Shown here piece by piece: positions 25,872 to 35,787 of a DNA stretch of 64,000 nucleotides. Below the pieces are notes generated by a model. The model worked only from the letters and a program-made list of their open reading frames with translations. It had not been told where the DNA came from and ran no database searches. This DNA comes from Paraburkholderia saeva (GTDB lineage: Bacteria; Pseudomonadota; Gammaproteobacteria; Burkholderiales; Burkholderiaceae): positions 124,001 to 188,000 of the forward strand of contig NZ_CAJQZC010000010.1 in NCBI RefSeq assembly GCF_907164555.1, written 5' to 3'. The position numbers were made by a program, and so were the translations under genes. The stretch's first letter is position 1; each line of letters opens with the position of its first letter.

Positions 25872-28709
25872 TTATGCCTGTTTGTTGAACAGTTGCGGAA
25901 GGTGTCCGGTGTGCTGCGACGCAGATGCAATGTGGCCAGGTGCCGGATCGATTGCGCGTGCGGGCATGCCGGAGGAGGCGGGCAGCGCGGCTTCCCGCGG
26001 GAGCACGAAAGCGTGCGCCATGCCGGCCAGCGCAAGACTGTGGCGGGCACCCGCCTCGAGCCACCCGGCACCCTGCTCCACCGCGAGCGAAAGCGATGCG
26101 TTAAAGCACGCCCCGGCTTCGCTTCGAGCGCCCGCATCCTGCAGTATTTCGCCTTGAATCCGCTTCAGTTCCGCGTAGTACCAGACGTCGTGGAGCTTCT
26201 CCGATCGTACCAAAGCGGCCGCGATGGCGTCGAGCGCTTCGCGCGTATGGCCGAAATGGTTCAGGAGCAGCGCGACCTGTCCTTCGAACACGCTCGCATG
26301 ACGCACGAAACCGAGTCCGATCATCTCGCGCACGGCGGTACGAAACGGTGCGATGCAGCGTATCGAATCGGCGTTGAGTGCGGCGAACCATGCTTCATGG
26401 CAGCGCCCGCACGCATGCCAGACGGAGAACTGCAGCCGCGATGTGATCTGCAAAAGCAGTTTCAGGTTGCGATGCGCTTCGTCGGTGTGACCGGAGAACA
26501 TGTTCAGCGGCAAGACGGCTTCCACCAGCACGTGGCATGTCAGCAATTCGTCGTTTGCCGCGAGCGCGGAATCGAGCGCGTGTTTCGCCATCTCGCGTGC
26601 CTGAACCGCGTGACCCTGCATCCAGAGCACGCGTGCAAGCGTCGCCTGCGCCGCGACGCCGAAGTCGTTACGCCCGCCAGGCTGTTCCCAGCGATGCACT
26701 CTGGCGTCATACGAGGCGAGCATCTTCTCGAGCGCCTTGCGGGCCTGCGCCTGCGCGCCCGAATAGTGAAGCGCAACACCGAGCGTGCGTTGTGCGAGCA
26801 GGCGCTGGGTGAGTTGCAGGTCGCGTTCCGCGATCGCGACGAAGCGGCGCGCGAAGTACAGCGCGTGTTTGACTTCACCGGCTAGTTGCGCGGAATTCCA
26901 CAGGCCGCACAGCGCGCGCGCTTCGAAGTTGCGATCGCCGCGGCGGATCGCGATCGTGAGGACGTCGAGCCACGCGGCACGCGTTTCGCCAAGCGGGCCC
27001 GATATGTATGCACGGCTTGCGGCGAAGGCCGTGCCTAGCCGCATGCGCGGTTCGGCATGCGATTCGAGCGTTCTGCTCGACAGCGAGAGAAAACGTCGTG
27101 CGCGTTCCTCGCATTCACGCACGAGCAACAGGTCATAAAACGACGGCACGACGCTCGCTGCGAGCGCGATGCCGGTGGCGAGCCGGCCACGGCCAGCAGC
27201 AGTCCAGTCGAGCGCGGAACGTACGTTGCCGATCTCGCACTCAAGTTCCTGCAGCCATTCACTGGACGTTTTCGCAAGCGATGCGAGATCGCGTTCGAAG
27301 TAGTCGAGGAACACCTGCGCATGACGGTCGAGTATCGCTACGGTTTCGTCCCACTCGGCGAGCTTTTTGAGCGCGTACGCACGTGTCGTCGCGAGCAGGA
27401 AGAAGCGCGGATTCGATACGTCGGCCGTTTTCGACAGCAGCGACTTCGAGACGAGCCCACTGATCGCTTCGGCGAGTTGATGCCGCTCGTAGCGGCCGTC
27501 GGCGACCACGGCGAGCCCTGCAGCGAGCGAAAAGCTGCCGGAAAACGCGCCGAGACGACGCAACACGATCTTTTCGATTTCGGTGAGAAGCTGGTAGCTC
27601 CAGTCGAGCGTCGCCTCGAGTGTCTGGTGGCGCAGCGGCGTGCCGCGACGAACGCCCGTCAGCATGTCGAGGCGGTCGGTCAGTTCACGGTCGACAACCT
27701 GTAGACCGAGCGAGGCGATACGCGCGGCGACCATTTCGAGCGCGAGCGGAATGCCGTCGAGCCGGCGGCACAGGTCCGCGATCAACGCGATGCTCACGTC
27801 GTCGAGCGGATTGCGCGAGCCGAGCGACTCCACCCGCGCGAGGATCAGTTGCACGGCAGGGCTTTCGAGAATCGTGTCGTTGCCGTCGGCAGGTTTGGGC
27901 ACCGCGAGCGAAGGCACGTAATACACCCGCTCGTTGGCGATATCGAGCGGCGCGCGGCTCGTCGCGATGATGCGCATTTGCGGACACAGGTCGACGAGCT
28001 GGTGACACAGGTGCGCGGCCTCTTCGATGACGTGCTCGCAGTTGTCGAGCACAATGATGATGCGCTGCTCGGCAAGCGTTGCGCCAAGGCGCACGAACGG
28101 ACAGTCGCCCGCGAAGCGCTGGACGCCGAGCGCCGAAGCGACGGCATCCAGCACCGCGCTCGCATCCGTGATCGACGCGAGCGAAATGAAGCGCGCGGCG
28201 ACGCTGGACTCTTCTGCGAGCGCGCGCGCGACTTCGACGCCAAGGCGTGTCTTGCCGACGCCGCCCGGGCCCACGAGCGTGACGAGCGGCGAATGCAGGA
28301 ACATGCCGAGCACCTCGTTGACGGCGGCGGCGCGACCGTAAATGGGCGTATCCGGGCCGCTCCAGGGCGACTCGACGGGCGAAGCGCTGGGTCGCGCGGG
28401 GCTGGCCGGCGTGCTGGCCGCTTCGCCACAGTGCAGGAGACGGTAGCCGCGGCCGGGCACCGTGGCGATGAGCTTGCCGTCCGCGCCCATTGCCTTGCGC
28501 AGCGCGCAGACATGGACGCGGATATTGGAGTCGTCGACGACCGTCCTGGGCCATACGACGCGCAGGATCTCGGCCGTCGGAACGACGTTGCCGCGCGATG
28601 AAACCAGCAGTTCGAGGATGTCGAAAGCGCGGCTCCCCAGCAGCACGGGGACGCCGTTCACCCGGATTTCCCTGCTTGCGAGGACGACTTCGACGTTGCC
28701 AACCATCAT
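25872..28709 (-). CDS. winged-helix AAA/NB-ARC ATPase transcriptional regulator with helical repeats
   Basis: Regulator of 945 residues. An OmpR/CadC-like winged-helix DNA-binding domain fills residues 1-100 (REIRVNGVPVLLGSRAFDIL, then ILRVVWPRTVVDDSNIRVHV). A P-loop ATPase follows, with Walker A LVGPGGVGKTRLG and Walker B IIIVLDNCEHV, then a long helical TPR-like region. It resembles other one-component NTPase regulators of beta-proteobacteria. GGAG precedes the chosen ATG at 28709; a GTG at 28751 is also open. Its position ahead of idnD and idnO suggests it controls them. Confidence 0.88.
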   Translation of the reverse strand: MMVGNVEVVLASREIRVNGVPVLLGSRAFDILELLVSSRGNVVPTAEILRVVWPRTVVDDSNIRVHVCALRKAMGADGKLIATVPGRGYRLLHCGEAASTPASPARPSASPVESPWSGPDTPIYGRAAAVNEVLGMFLHSPLVTLVGPGGVGKTRLGVEVARALAEESSVAARFISLASITDASAVLDAVASALGVQRFAGDCPFVRLGATLAEQRIIIVLDNCEHVIEEAAHLCHQLVDLCPQMRIIATSRAPLDIANERVYYVPSLAVPKPADGNDTILESPAVQLILARVESLGSRNPLDDVSIALIADLCRRLDGIPLALEMVAARIASLGLQVVDRELTDRLDMLTGVRRGTPLRHQTLEATLDWSYQLLTEIEKIVLRRLGAFSGSFSLAAGLAVVADGRYERHQLAEAISGLVSKSLLSKTADVSNPRFFLLATTRAYALKKLAEWDETVAILDRHAQVFLDYFERDLASLAKTSSEWLQELECEIGNVRSALDWTAAGRGRLATGIALAASVVPSFYDLLLVRECEERARRFLSLSSRTLESHAEPRMRLGTAFAASRAYISGPLGETRAAWLDVLTIAIRRGDRNFEARALCGLWNSAQLAGEVKHALYFARRFVAIAERDLQLTQRLLAQRTLGVALHYSGAQAQARKALEKMLASYDARVHRWEQPGGRNDFGVAAQATLARVLWMQGHAVQAREMAKHALDSALAANDELLTCHVLVEAVLPLNMFSGHTDEAHRNLKLLLQITSRLQFSVWHACGRCHEAWFAALNADSIRCIAPFRTAVREMIGLGFVRHASVFEGQVALLLNHFGHTREALDAIAAALVRSEKLHDVWYYAELKRIQGEILQDAGARSEAGACFNASLSLAVEQGAGWLEAGARHSLALAGMAHAFVLPREAALPASSGMPARAIDPAPGHIASASQHTGHLPQLFNKQA

Positions 28710-29211
28710 GGTGTTCTCCGTGCCTCCAGAAACGGGAGGGCGACTGATCACAGTGTTATTCAGTCCCGTGACGCTCTTTTCCCCGTTGCTTATGGATCAG
28801 GACAGAGCCCGGGCGGGATTTCGTTTTACGCGTGTTATTCCGGTTGACACAAAAGATGCGCGTCACTTTTCGCCGCAACGCAAAAAACGACGTAATAGCG
28901 GGGTGCGAGAAGCATCGTCAGAGGGCGAGCCGACGGATAAAAAATGAAATGCAATGAAACGCCTGTGTCCGTTTTAATCATTCTGTCATGCAGATACGGG
29001 CCTTAAAACGGATGCGTGGCGCGAAACGGCTAGCTGAAACAGCACAGGAAATGCGTACGACCTGTAATTGGCATTCTGCCGTACAGCAGGGGGGTGGCGA
29101 TTCGCACTGTATTAAGGACGTAAACGCGATGTGTCGCCAATAGTTTTTGATGATTTTATAATCAGGGCTCGTTATCACGTAGGTCAATTACCGGGATTTT
29201 TAAAAGAAAAC
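28710..29211. other. divergent intergenic region
   Basis: About 500 bases between the ATPase regulator (minus) and a LysR gene (plus). It should hold both promoters. The right half (28930-29210) is AT-rich for this genome. No gene or strong hairpin is visible. Confidence 0.5.
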
Positions 29212-30135
29212 GTGGAATTCAAACATCTTCGGGCATTTTCAGCACTTGCTGAAGAGCTGCATTTTGGCCGCGCGGCGGCCCGGCTGCATATCGTGCAGCC
29301 CGCCCTGAGCGCCCAGATTCGCGCGCTCGAGGAGCATCTCGGCGCCCAGCTTTTTGAGCGCGACCGCCACAAGGTCTCACTGACCGACGCAGGCGAGCTG
29401 TTCCTGCCCGAAGCGCTGGCGACGCTTCATCAGGCCGCGCACGCCGAGCAGATCGTGAGGCAGTCGAGCGCGGGCGAGATCGGCGTGTTGCGGGTTGCGT
29501 TCGTTTCGTCTGTGCTGCCCGAACTGCTGCCCACGATCCTGCGCACGATGAGCGCGCGCTTTCCACGTATCGAGTTCGAACTGAAGGACATGTCGTCGCC
29601 GGATCAGATGAATGCGCTCATTTCGCATTCGATCGATTTCGGCCTCATCCGTGTGCCCATTCCGTATCCAGGCGTGCATGCGCGGCTGCTTTTCGAGGAG
29701 TCGCTGGTGGTTGCGCTGCCTGCGGGGCATGCGCTCCGCACGCGGGCCAGTGTGCTCGCCGACCATCTGGTCGGCGAACCGGTGTTCGTGCTCGCGCGCA
29801 AGTTCGCGCCGGGGCTTTACGACCAGGTGCTCGCGTCGATCCACCGGAAGAAAGTGTCGCTGGAAATCGCACGCGAAATGGGCGAGTTCACTACCATGCT
29901 TTCGCTGGTTGCGGCGGGGCAGGGTATCGGCATCCTGCCGGAAAAAGCGGCCTATGCGTTGCCGCCCGGCGTCGTCACGCGGCCATTACGCGTGCAGACG
30001 GCGGGCGCGGGCATTGGCGTCGCGTGGACGAGGCTCGAAAGCGCGAAGAAACGTGCGTTCGCCGCGATCCTAGATGAGCTCTATCCGTCGCTTGCTGCGC
30101 CGGCTCGCAGGAGTCCAGCAGTGGTCGCCGCGTAA
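29212..30135 (+). CDS. LysR-family transcriptional regulator (BenM/CatR-like)
   Basis: Regulator of 307 residues. The opening VEFKHLRAFSALAEELHFGR and helix-turn-helix LHIVQPALSAQIRALE match the subgroup that controls aromatic and chloride-ring catabolism; the effector domain ends in LPEKAAYALPPGV. Started at GTG 29212, as the residues coded upstream (29131-29211) are not LysR-like and come from AT-rich DNA. The likely target is the aldo/keto reductase gene downstream or an unlinked operon. Confidence 0.9.
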   Translation: MEFKHLRAFSALAEELHFGRAAARLHIVQPALSAQIRALEEHLGAQLFERDRHKVSLTDAGELFLPEALATLHQAAHAEQIVRQSSAGEIGVLRVAFVSSVLPELLPTILRTMSARFPRIEFELKDMSSPDQMNALISHSIDFGLIRVPIPYPGVHARLLFEESLVVALPAGHALRTRASVLADHLVGEPVFVLARKFAPGLYDQVLASIHRKKVSLEIAREMGEFTTMLSLVAAGQGIGILPEKAAYALPPGVVTRPLRVQTAGAGIGVAWTRLESAKKRAFAAILDELYPSLAAPARRSPAVVAA

Positions 30136-30346
30136 TGCGGCACCGCAGGCGCGCGGTACCGGACGCGCCGACTCAGGCAGCCCGTTTCTGCGTCAGGGTC
30201 GGGTCATACGCAATGACGGCGCGCGGCGACCGGGTGCCGCGCATTTCCTGACCATCGGCTTTCAGCGCCCGCGGCGTCATGAAGACTTTCGACGCGTGCA
30301 GTATCCTCGTACGGTTGATTTCGTCACTCACTCATGGAGCGTTGAG

Positions 30347-31405
30347 ATGCGATATAACCAGATGGGCCGTACCGGCGTGTTCGTTTCCGAGTTGTGCCTC
30401 GGCACGATGACGTTTGGCGGCGGCGGGGGCATATGGAAGCAGATTGGCGACCTGCAGCAGGGCGATGCCGAGCGTCTCGTCGGCCGCGCGCTCGATGCCG
30501 GCATCAACTTCATCGATACCGCCGACGTCTATTCGGAAGGCGTCTCCGAGCAGATCACCGGGCAGGCGCTGAAGAACCTCAAGGTCCCGCGCGACAGCGT
30601 CGTGGTCGCGACAAAGGTGTTCGGGCAAACCGGTGAGTTTCCGAATGCGCGGGGCGCGTCGCGCTATCACATCATCGACGGCGTGAAGGCGAGCCTGAAG
30701 CGTCTGCAACTCGATCACGTCGACCTCTATCAGATCCATGGTTTCGATCCGGCTACACCCATCGAGGAAACCGTGCGCGCGCTCGATACGCTCGTGCAGC
30801 ATGGGCACGTGCGTTACGTCGGCGTATCGAACTGGGCGGCATGGCAGATCGTGAAGGCGCTTGGGATTTCCGAACGACTCGGGCTCGCGCGCTTCGAAAC
30901 GCTGCAGGCGTATTACACACTGGCCGGCCGCGATCTCGAACGCGAACTGGTTCCGATGCTGCAAAGCGAAGGGCTGGGGCTCATGGTGTGGAGTCCGCTC
31001 GCCGGTGGCCTGCTGAGCGGCAAGTACGGACGCGACAAAGCGGGCGAAGCAGGCAGCCGGCGTACGACGTTCGATTTTCCGCCGGTCAATCGCGATCGCG
31101 CGTTCGACTGCATCGACGTGATGCACGGCATCGCGCAAGCGCAGGGTGTTTCGGTTGCGCAGATCGCGCTCGCGTGGCTGCTGCATCAGCGTGCGGTCAC
31201 AACGGTGATTGTCGGCGCGAAAAAGGTCGAGCAGCTCGACGACAACATCGCGGCGACGCAGGTCACGCTATCCGCGGATGAACTGTCGAAGCTCGGCGAA
31301 GTGAGCGCGTTGCCGTCGGAATACCCGGGCTGGATGCTCGCGCGTCAAGGCGAGCAGCGTCGGGAGCAGTTGACGCAGTCGGGCACAGCGGTGCGGGCGA
31401 AGTAA
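30347..31405 (+). CDS. aldo/keto reductase
   Basis: NADPH-dependent carbonyl reductase of 352 residues. The TIM-barrel signatures are present: NFIDTADVYSEGVSE (catalytic Asp and Tyr), VVATKVFG (Lys) and DLYQIHGFD (His). The NADPH loop is near VIVGAKKVEQLDDN. The start at 30347 has GGAG at usual spacing. Physiological substrate unknown; it resembles the detoxifying YajO/GRP-type reductases. Confidence 0.92.
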   Translation: MRYNQMGRTGVFVSELCLGTMTFGGGGGIWKQIGDLQQGDAERLVGRALDAGINFIDTADVYSEGVSEQITGQALKNLKVPRDSVVVATKVFGQTGEFPNARGASRYHIIDGVKASLKRLQLDHVDLYQIHGFDPATPIEETVRALDTLVQHGHVRYVGVSNWAAWQIVKALGISERLGLARFETLQAYYTLAGRDLERELVPMLQSEGLGLMVWSPLAGGLLSGKYGRDKAGEAGSRRTTFDFPPVNRDRAFDCIDVMHGIAQAQGVSVAQIALAWLLHQRAVTTVIVGAKKVEQLDDNIAATQVTLSADELSKLGEVSALPSEYPGWMLARQGEQRREQLTQSGTAVRAK

Positions 31406-31436
31406 AAAGCCGTGTGCGTTGCCGCACCGCCTGTGG

Positions 31437-32756
31437 CTACCCGTTGGGTCGCCGCAGCCGGCGATACCAGTCCATCAACGGCGTGGCCGACATGCCATGC
31501 ACGACGACCGATGCCGTCACGACAGCCAGCGCGAACGGTATGAGCGGCTCCACATCGTTCGCGCGGCCTTCTTCCAGCGCCAGCGTCAGGTAATAGAACG
31601 AGCCGATGCCGCGAATGCCGAACCAGCTCATCAGCCTTCGCTGCGGATGGGATGCCGTGGAGCCGAGCAGCGAGACCTCGACCGCCAGCGGCCGCACGAC
31701 GATGAAAAGCGCCGCGATCAGCGCCGCGCTCTGCCACGTAAAGAGCGGCCCGTGCAGCGTGGCGAGGATGTTGCCGATGATCAGCATCATCGCGAGTTCG
31801 GCGATACGTTCCAGCTCGATTGTGAAGCCGAGCACGGATTCCGCCATGAATGCATGGGCTTTCTGCGGATCGGACGCTGTTGCGGTGACGTCGTCCGCCA
31901 CGACGGTGCCGATGGTTTCGCGCGCCGACTGTTCGCCGCTCGCGCGATGCTCGACGCGGCGCATCGCGACCCCCGCTGCAAATACCGCGAGAAAACCGAA
32001 CGTCTGTGCAAGCTGTGCGATGCCGTACGACAGTTCGATCAGCCCGAGCGCGAAAAACGCTTCGAGGCCGAGCGCCTGCGCATGGCGCGTCCTGAGCCAG
32101 GCGACGCCGTGAGTCGTCGCCCAGCCCAGCGCGCCGCCAATCGCGATGGCGCCAAAGATGCCCCACAACGTGATGCCGACGAACGTCCGCGTGAAGACGT
32201 CGGCGAAATTCGCGCTGTGATCGGCGCATAACGCAAGGCCCAGCAGCGCGAATGGCAGCGCGATGCCATCGTTGAGGCCGCCTTCGCCCGAAAGCGAAAA
32301 GCGCATGAGATCGACATCGGCCGAATCCTGGACCTGTACTTCGTGGGCGAGAACCGGATCGGTCGGCGCGAGTATCGCGGCGAGCAGCAACGCCGGTCCC
32401 CAGGCGAGTTGCAGCGCGTAGACGCCAAAGACGGTCAGGAGCGGTACGGTCACCAGCATTGCGACAAAGCCGAGCCGCAACGGTATCGCCCACAGTGCGT
32501 CGGAAAGCGGAACGCGCAGACGCAGGCCGATCGCGAACAATGAAACCAGCAACGCGACTTCCGTGATGATCCGCAGCACGCCGGCATTGGCGATCACGTT
32601 CAGATGCAGCAGGCCGATTCCGTGCGGTCCGAGCCCGAAACCGATCGCGAGATAGAACATCGCGGCGCTGCACGGCAGCCGCTTGAACGTGGTCGCAGCG
32701 AGGCCCATGAAGGCGAACACACCGCCGACGACGAGAAACCAGATCGTTTCGTGCAT
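31437..32756 (-). CDS. CPA1 family cation:proton antiporter (NhaP-like)
   Basis: Inner-membrane antiporter of 439 residues with 11-13 helices. The family core LAPTDPVLAHEVQ and GEGGLNDGIALPFALL contains the ion-binding Asp residues (AxTDPV and GGLNDG). It should exchange Na+ or K+ for protons. No RCK domain is present. It ends 31 bases from the convergent aldo/keto reductase gene and begins the stress-related gene group. Confidence 0.9.
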   Translation of the reverse strand: MHETIWFLVVGGVFAFMGLAATTFKRLPCSAAMFYLAIGFGLGPHGIGLLHLNVIANAGVLRIITEVALLVSLFAIGLRLRVPLSDALWAIPLRLGFVAMLVTVPLLTVFGVYALQLAWGPALLLAAILAPTDPVLAHEVQVQDSADVDLMRFSLSGEGGLNDGIALPFALLGLALCADHSANFADVFTRTFVGITLWGIFGAIAIGGALGWATTHGVAWLRTRHAQALGLEAFFALGLIELSYGIAQLAQTFGFLAVFAAGVAMRRVEHRASGEQSARETIGTVVADDVTATASDPQKAHAFMAESVLGFTIELERIAELAMMLIIGNILATLHGPLFTWQSAALIAALFIVVRPLAVEVSLLGSTASHPQRRLMSWFGIRGIGSFYYLTLALEEGRANDVEPLIPFALAVVTASVVVHGMSATPLMDWYRRLRRPNG

Positions 32757-32846
32757 GAGGTATCCGGTGAGGCAGCCTGATGACGCTGCCGTGCGGTTTC
32801 GCCTGCTGCTGGCCTGCCCGTAGATGCTTTTCGCGCGCGACGCAAA

Positions 32847-33257
32847 TCAGGGCGCGCGGCCGAATGCCTCGCGTAGTTTGCGCTTTGCCGTTTGCAGCGT
32901 CGCGCGACGCGATTTCGGCAGATTACGCCCCGCGCGATTGATATAGAAGTTAAGCATCGACATGGCCGACTGGAACGGCGTGCCTTTGCGGCGTTTGCTG
33001 CGCGTCGACGAGCGCTTTAGCGAATCGGCAATCGCCTGCGCGCTACCGGTCCTGAAGATATCGTGTTCGATATCCATTGCGTCGCTCGTTTCCATGACGT
33101 GATGCGACCAGCGCTTGCCGGTTTTTCCATCGCCTCCGGATCTGCCGGACGCGCCCTGCTTTGCGCGATGCGCGGCATGCGCCTGCGCGTGGCGTTGCCT
33201 CGGCGGTCTGCCCGAGCGGCCGCGCTTCGCCGGATGTCCCTTCTTTCTCGTGGCCAT
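32847..33257 (-). CDS. DUF3175 family protein
   Basis: A 136-residue protein. A very basic, Arg/Lys/His-rich N-terminus (about 1-55) precedes the conserved DUF3175 block: KRWSHHVMETSDAMDIEHDI, then FRTGSAQAIADSLKRSS and AMSMLNFYINRAGRNL. The basic tail suggests nucleic-acid binding. Function unknown. Started at ATG 33257 (MATRKKGHPAKRG). Confidence 0.82.
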   Translation of the reverse strand: MATRKKGHPAKRGRSGRPPRQRHAQAHAAHRAKQGASGRSGGDGKTGKRWSHHVMETSDAMDIEHDIFRTGSAQAIADSLKRSSTRSKRRKGTPFQSAMSMLNFYINRAGRNLPKSRRATLQTAKRKLREAFGRAP

Positions 33258-33384
33258 GGGATCCCTCGTATGCACGCAATGTGACGGCTTTGCTCGCGCG
33301 ACGCGGGCGATACATCCGTACGTCATGGATGCCTGCGTCGCGCATGAAGCCTTGTTCTTCAAACAGCCGGAACATGGCTGACGC

Positions 33385-33915
33385 CTAGAGCTTCACGCCG
33401 CCTGCCTCCGGTGCGCCTGACGACGCGGGTGAAATATCGCCGACGCCGACATCGTCGCGCAGACCGAGATCGCCGCCGACGCCACGTTCGTCACCCCAGT
33501 ACGGCGCGCGGCCGTAGTACTGGTGAACGCTCGTGGCCCACGTGCGGTCGGCCATCGCGGGCCAGTGGTCCTTGTCGAAGCCGGGCGCGTTCCTGATCTC
33601 ATCGGACGTAAGGCCCACCACGAAGCATTTGCGGTCCGTATCGAGCGTCAGCGCGTTCCATGGAATCGCCAGCAGCTTGTCGCCGATGCCAAGAAAGCCG
33701 CCGCTTGAGAGTACCGCGTAGGCAACGCGTCCGCCCTGAACGTCGAGCATGATGTCCTTGATCTTGCCGACGTCGTCTCCATCGGCACTGAGCACCGTGT
33801 TGCCGTCGAGCGTATCGGCGGCCATGACGTCCGGGCCCGGGCCGTCCGCGGTTTCGCGTCCACCGCCGACGATGCGTGCGCCGTCTCCGGTGCGGGGTTG
33901 ATTGAGCGTATTCAT
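33385..33915 (-). CDS. PRC-barrel domain protein
   Basis: A 176-residue soluble protein with one PRC-barrel domain (about residues 30-105, DTLDGNTVLSADGDDVGKIK, then GGRVAYAVLSSGGFLGIGDK). The Gly/Asp-rich C-terminus looks disordered. PRC-barrel proteins of this length are common in stress gene clusters of beta-proteobacteria; molecular role unknown. ATG at 33915 chosen over longer upstream frames, which are not PRC-like. Confidence 0.88.
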   Translation of the reverse strand: MNTLNQPRTGDGARIVGGGRETADGPGPDVMAADTLDGNTVLSADGDDVGKIKDIMLDVQGGRVAYAVLSSGGFLGIGDKLLAIPWNALTLDTDRKCFVVGLTSDEIRNAPGFDKDHWPAMADRTWATSVHQYYGRAPYWGDERGVGGDLGLRDDVGVGDISPASSGAPEAGGVKL

Positions 33916-34169
33916 GATGCGTCTCCCTGAAAAGCAAAGGCTGGGTCGCGAGGAAAAACCTCGATCGAACGGCGCGGTGGCCGCGTCGATCTTCAGCAAT
34001 CGATGTACCTGTGGTGCGTCGTTCAGTGGGCATTTCCCGCATGCTTCTGAGAGGGATGAGCTTTTAATCGCGCCCCGAGGCATCGCAACAATTGCATTGC
34101 CAAGCGCACAACTTGCAAGTGCTGCACGGGGTGCATTGCCGCAAGGCGTCTCCACAGGCTTGACTTGCC

Positions 34170-34185
34170 GGGCACACCTTTTGCG
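34170..34185 (+). promoter_or_regulatory. sigma-54 (-24/-12) promoter candidate
   Basis: GGGCACA-CCTT-TTGCG against consensus TGGCACG-N4-TTGCW; the GG and GC are spaced by ten bases as required. Expected start of transcription is near 34196, about 75 bases before the PfpI gene. It would drive PfpI, DUF4142 and DUF1488. Confidence 0.6.
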
Positions 34186-34269
34186 ACGCTCCTTGCTGAG
34201 CCCCGCGTGACCTGATCACGGCGGAAATGCGGCGCGCGGCGCTGCTGCAGCGATACAGGGAGAGAACTC

Positions 34270-34821
34270 ATGGCGAACACGCTTCAGGGATGCAAGGTCG
34301 CGGTACTCGCGGTCGATGGCTTCGAGCAGGCAGAACTTGTCGAGCCGAAACGCGCGTTGACCGATGCGGGCGCAACCGTGCACGTCATTTCAACGAAGAG
34401 CGGCACGATTCAGGGCTTCAGGCACGTCGACAAGGGCGATACCGTGAACGTGGACGCGACCTTTGACAAGGCAAAACCCGATGACTACGACGCAGTGGTA
34501 TTACCCGGCGGCGTCGTCAACGGCGATGCGATCCGGTTGTTGCCGCAGGCGCAGGCGTTCCTGAAGGCCGTCGATTCCGCCCGAAAGCCGATCGCGGTGA
34601 TCTGCCACGGCACGTGGTTGCCGGTATCGGCGGGCATCCTGAAGGGGCGTACGGTCACGAGCTGGCCGAGCCTGCAGGACGATATCCGCAATGCGGGAGG
34701 CACGTGGGTCGATCAGGAAGTGGTACAGGACGGCAACCTCATTTCGAGCCGCAAGCCGGACGATCTGCCGGCTTTCAACAAGACGCTGATTGCGCAGTTG
34801 AGCCGGCGCAAGGCAGCGTGA
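34270..34821 (+). CDS. DJ-1/PfpI family protein
   Basis: A 183-residue class-I amidotransferase-like protein of the PfpI/YhbO stress type. Acid residue in FEQAELVEPKRAL (Glu about 23) and the nucleophile elbow AVICHGTWLPVS (Cys about 112, His 113) are intact. Relatives protect against oxidative, thermal and glycation stress. GGAGAGAACTC precedes the ATG. It leads a three-gene stress operon with a sigma-54 candidate promoter upstream. Confidence 0.92.
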   Translation: MANTLQGCKVAVLAVDGFEQAELVEPKRALTDAGATVHVISTKSGTIQGFRHVDKGDTVNVDATFDKAKPDDYDAVVLPGGVVNGDAIRLLPQAQAFLKAVDSARKPIAVICHGTWLPVSAGILKGRTVTSWPSLQDDIRNAGGTWVDQEVVQDGNLISSRKPDDLPAFNKTLIAQLSRRKAA

Positions 34822-34848
34822 GGCAGGGACCGGAACAGGAGAAACCGC

Positions 34849-35385
34849 ATGACATTCCAGCATTCAACGCGCGCAGTCATCGTGGCGGCCGCTCTTGCGA
34901 TTGCGGCGCCCGGCGTCGCCTGTGCGCAGATGGCCCCTGAGACGAGACTCTCGACGGCCGATCAGCAGTTCATGCAGGACGCCGCGCAGGCAGGCGCGAC
35001 GGAAATCGCGGCGAGCAAACTGGCGCTGAAGAACTCCAACGACGCGCAAGTGAGGAAATTCGCGTCGCAGATGATCGCCGATCACACGAAACTCGCGCGG
35101 AACCTCGATGTCATCGCTGAGAAGAAAGGCCTGAAATCGCCGCCTTCCGCGGATTCAGCAGTCACAGGAAAGTTGCAGGGGCTCAAGGGCGCCGATTTCG
35201 ACAAGGCCTATATCGCCGACGTGGCGGTGGGCGGTCATCAGAAGGCGGTCGAACTGTTCCAGAAGGAAAGCGAAAGCGGCGGCGATGCGCAACTGAAGGC
35301 GGCGGCTACGAAGGCATTGCCGGTGATCCAGCACCATCTCGCGATGGCGCAGCAACTGGCTGACGCGAAGAAGAGCACATCATGA
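34849..35385 (+). CDS. DUF4142 exported ferritin-like protein
   Basis: A 178-residue periplasmic protein. Residues 1-26 are a signal peptide (VIVAAALAIAAPGVACAQ). The rest is a four-helix DUF4142 domain with ASKLALKNSNDAQVRKFASQ and MIADHT, and a second helix pair ending in IQHHLAMAQQLAD. Function unknown, often found in stress clusters. AGGAGAAACCGC precedes the ATG. Confidence 0.9.
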   Translation: MTFQHSTRAVIVAAALAIAAPGVACAQMAPETRLSTADQQFMQDAAQAGATEIAASKLALKNSNDAQVRKFASQMIADHTKLARNLDVIAEKKGLKSPPSADSAVTGKLQGLKGADFDKAYIADVAVGGHQKAVELFQKESESGGDAQLKAAATKALPVIQHHLAMAQQLADAKKSTS

Positions 35386-35423
35386 GTGCGATTCTGTCGA
35401 GAGCCGCCTGGGAGGATGCGAAC

Positions 35424-35726
35424 ATGACCATCACTTTTCCCGATGAGGCGCCGGTATTCGACGGCGCGAACCTCACGGTGCGCTTCACCGCGGCCGTCGA
35501 CGGGCAACCCGTTATCTGCATCATCACGGCGGAAGCACTTGAAGACCATTTTGGCGCAGACTCGCCTCTGGAAGACACGCTTTTGAAGGCATTCCAGCAC
35601 GGACGTGCCCGGATCCGTTCCGTGTGCGCCGAGGCGCTCGATCAGAACGACGGCGAAAGCGTCGTGCTGCACAGCGGGCTCTTCCGGGTCGAAGGAATGG
35701 AGCCGGATCGCGGATTAAAGGCATAA
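35424..35726 (+). CDS. DUF1488 family protein
   Basis: A 100-residue soluble protein: MTITFPDEAPVFDGANLTVR opens the domain, and FGADSPLEDTLLKAFQHGRA follows. The DUF1488 family is of unknown function. An ATG at 35382 overlaps the preceding stop, but GGGAGG nine bases before the ATG at 35424 and family alignment favour 35424. Confidence 0.83.
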   Translation: MTITFPDEAPVFDGANLTVRFTAAVDGQPVICIITAEALEDHFGADSPLEDTLLKAFQHGRARIRSVCAEALDQNDGESVVLHSGLFRVEGMEPDRGLKA

Positions 35727-35787
35727 CATTGTAGTAAGCCGGCGACGGCAACTGCGCACACCATCTGAAAGGATGAAAGGAGGCGTC

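Noticed and set aside
34087-34102. Sigma-54-like site on the minus strand before the PRC-barrel gene
   Set aside because: The -12 box reads TTGT instead of TTGC, so the essential GC is lost, and it lies about 170 bases from the gene.
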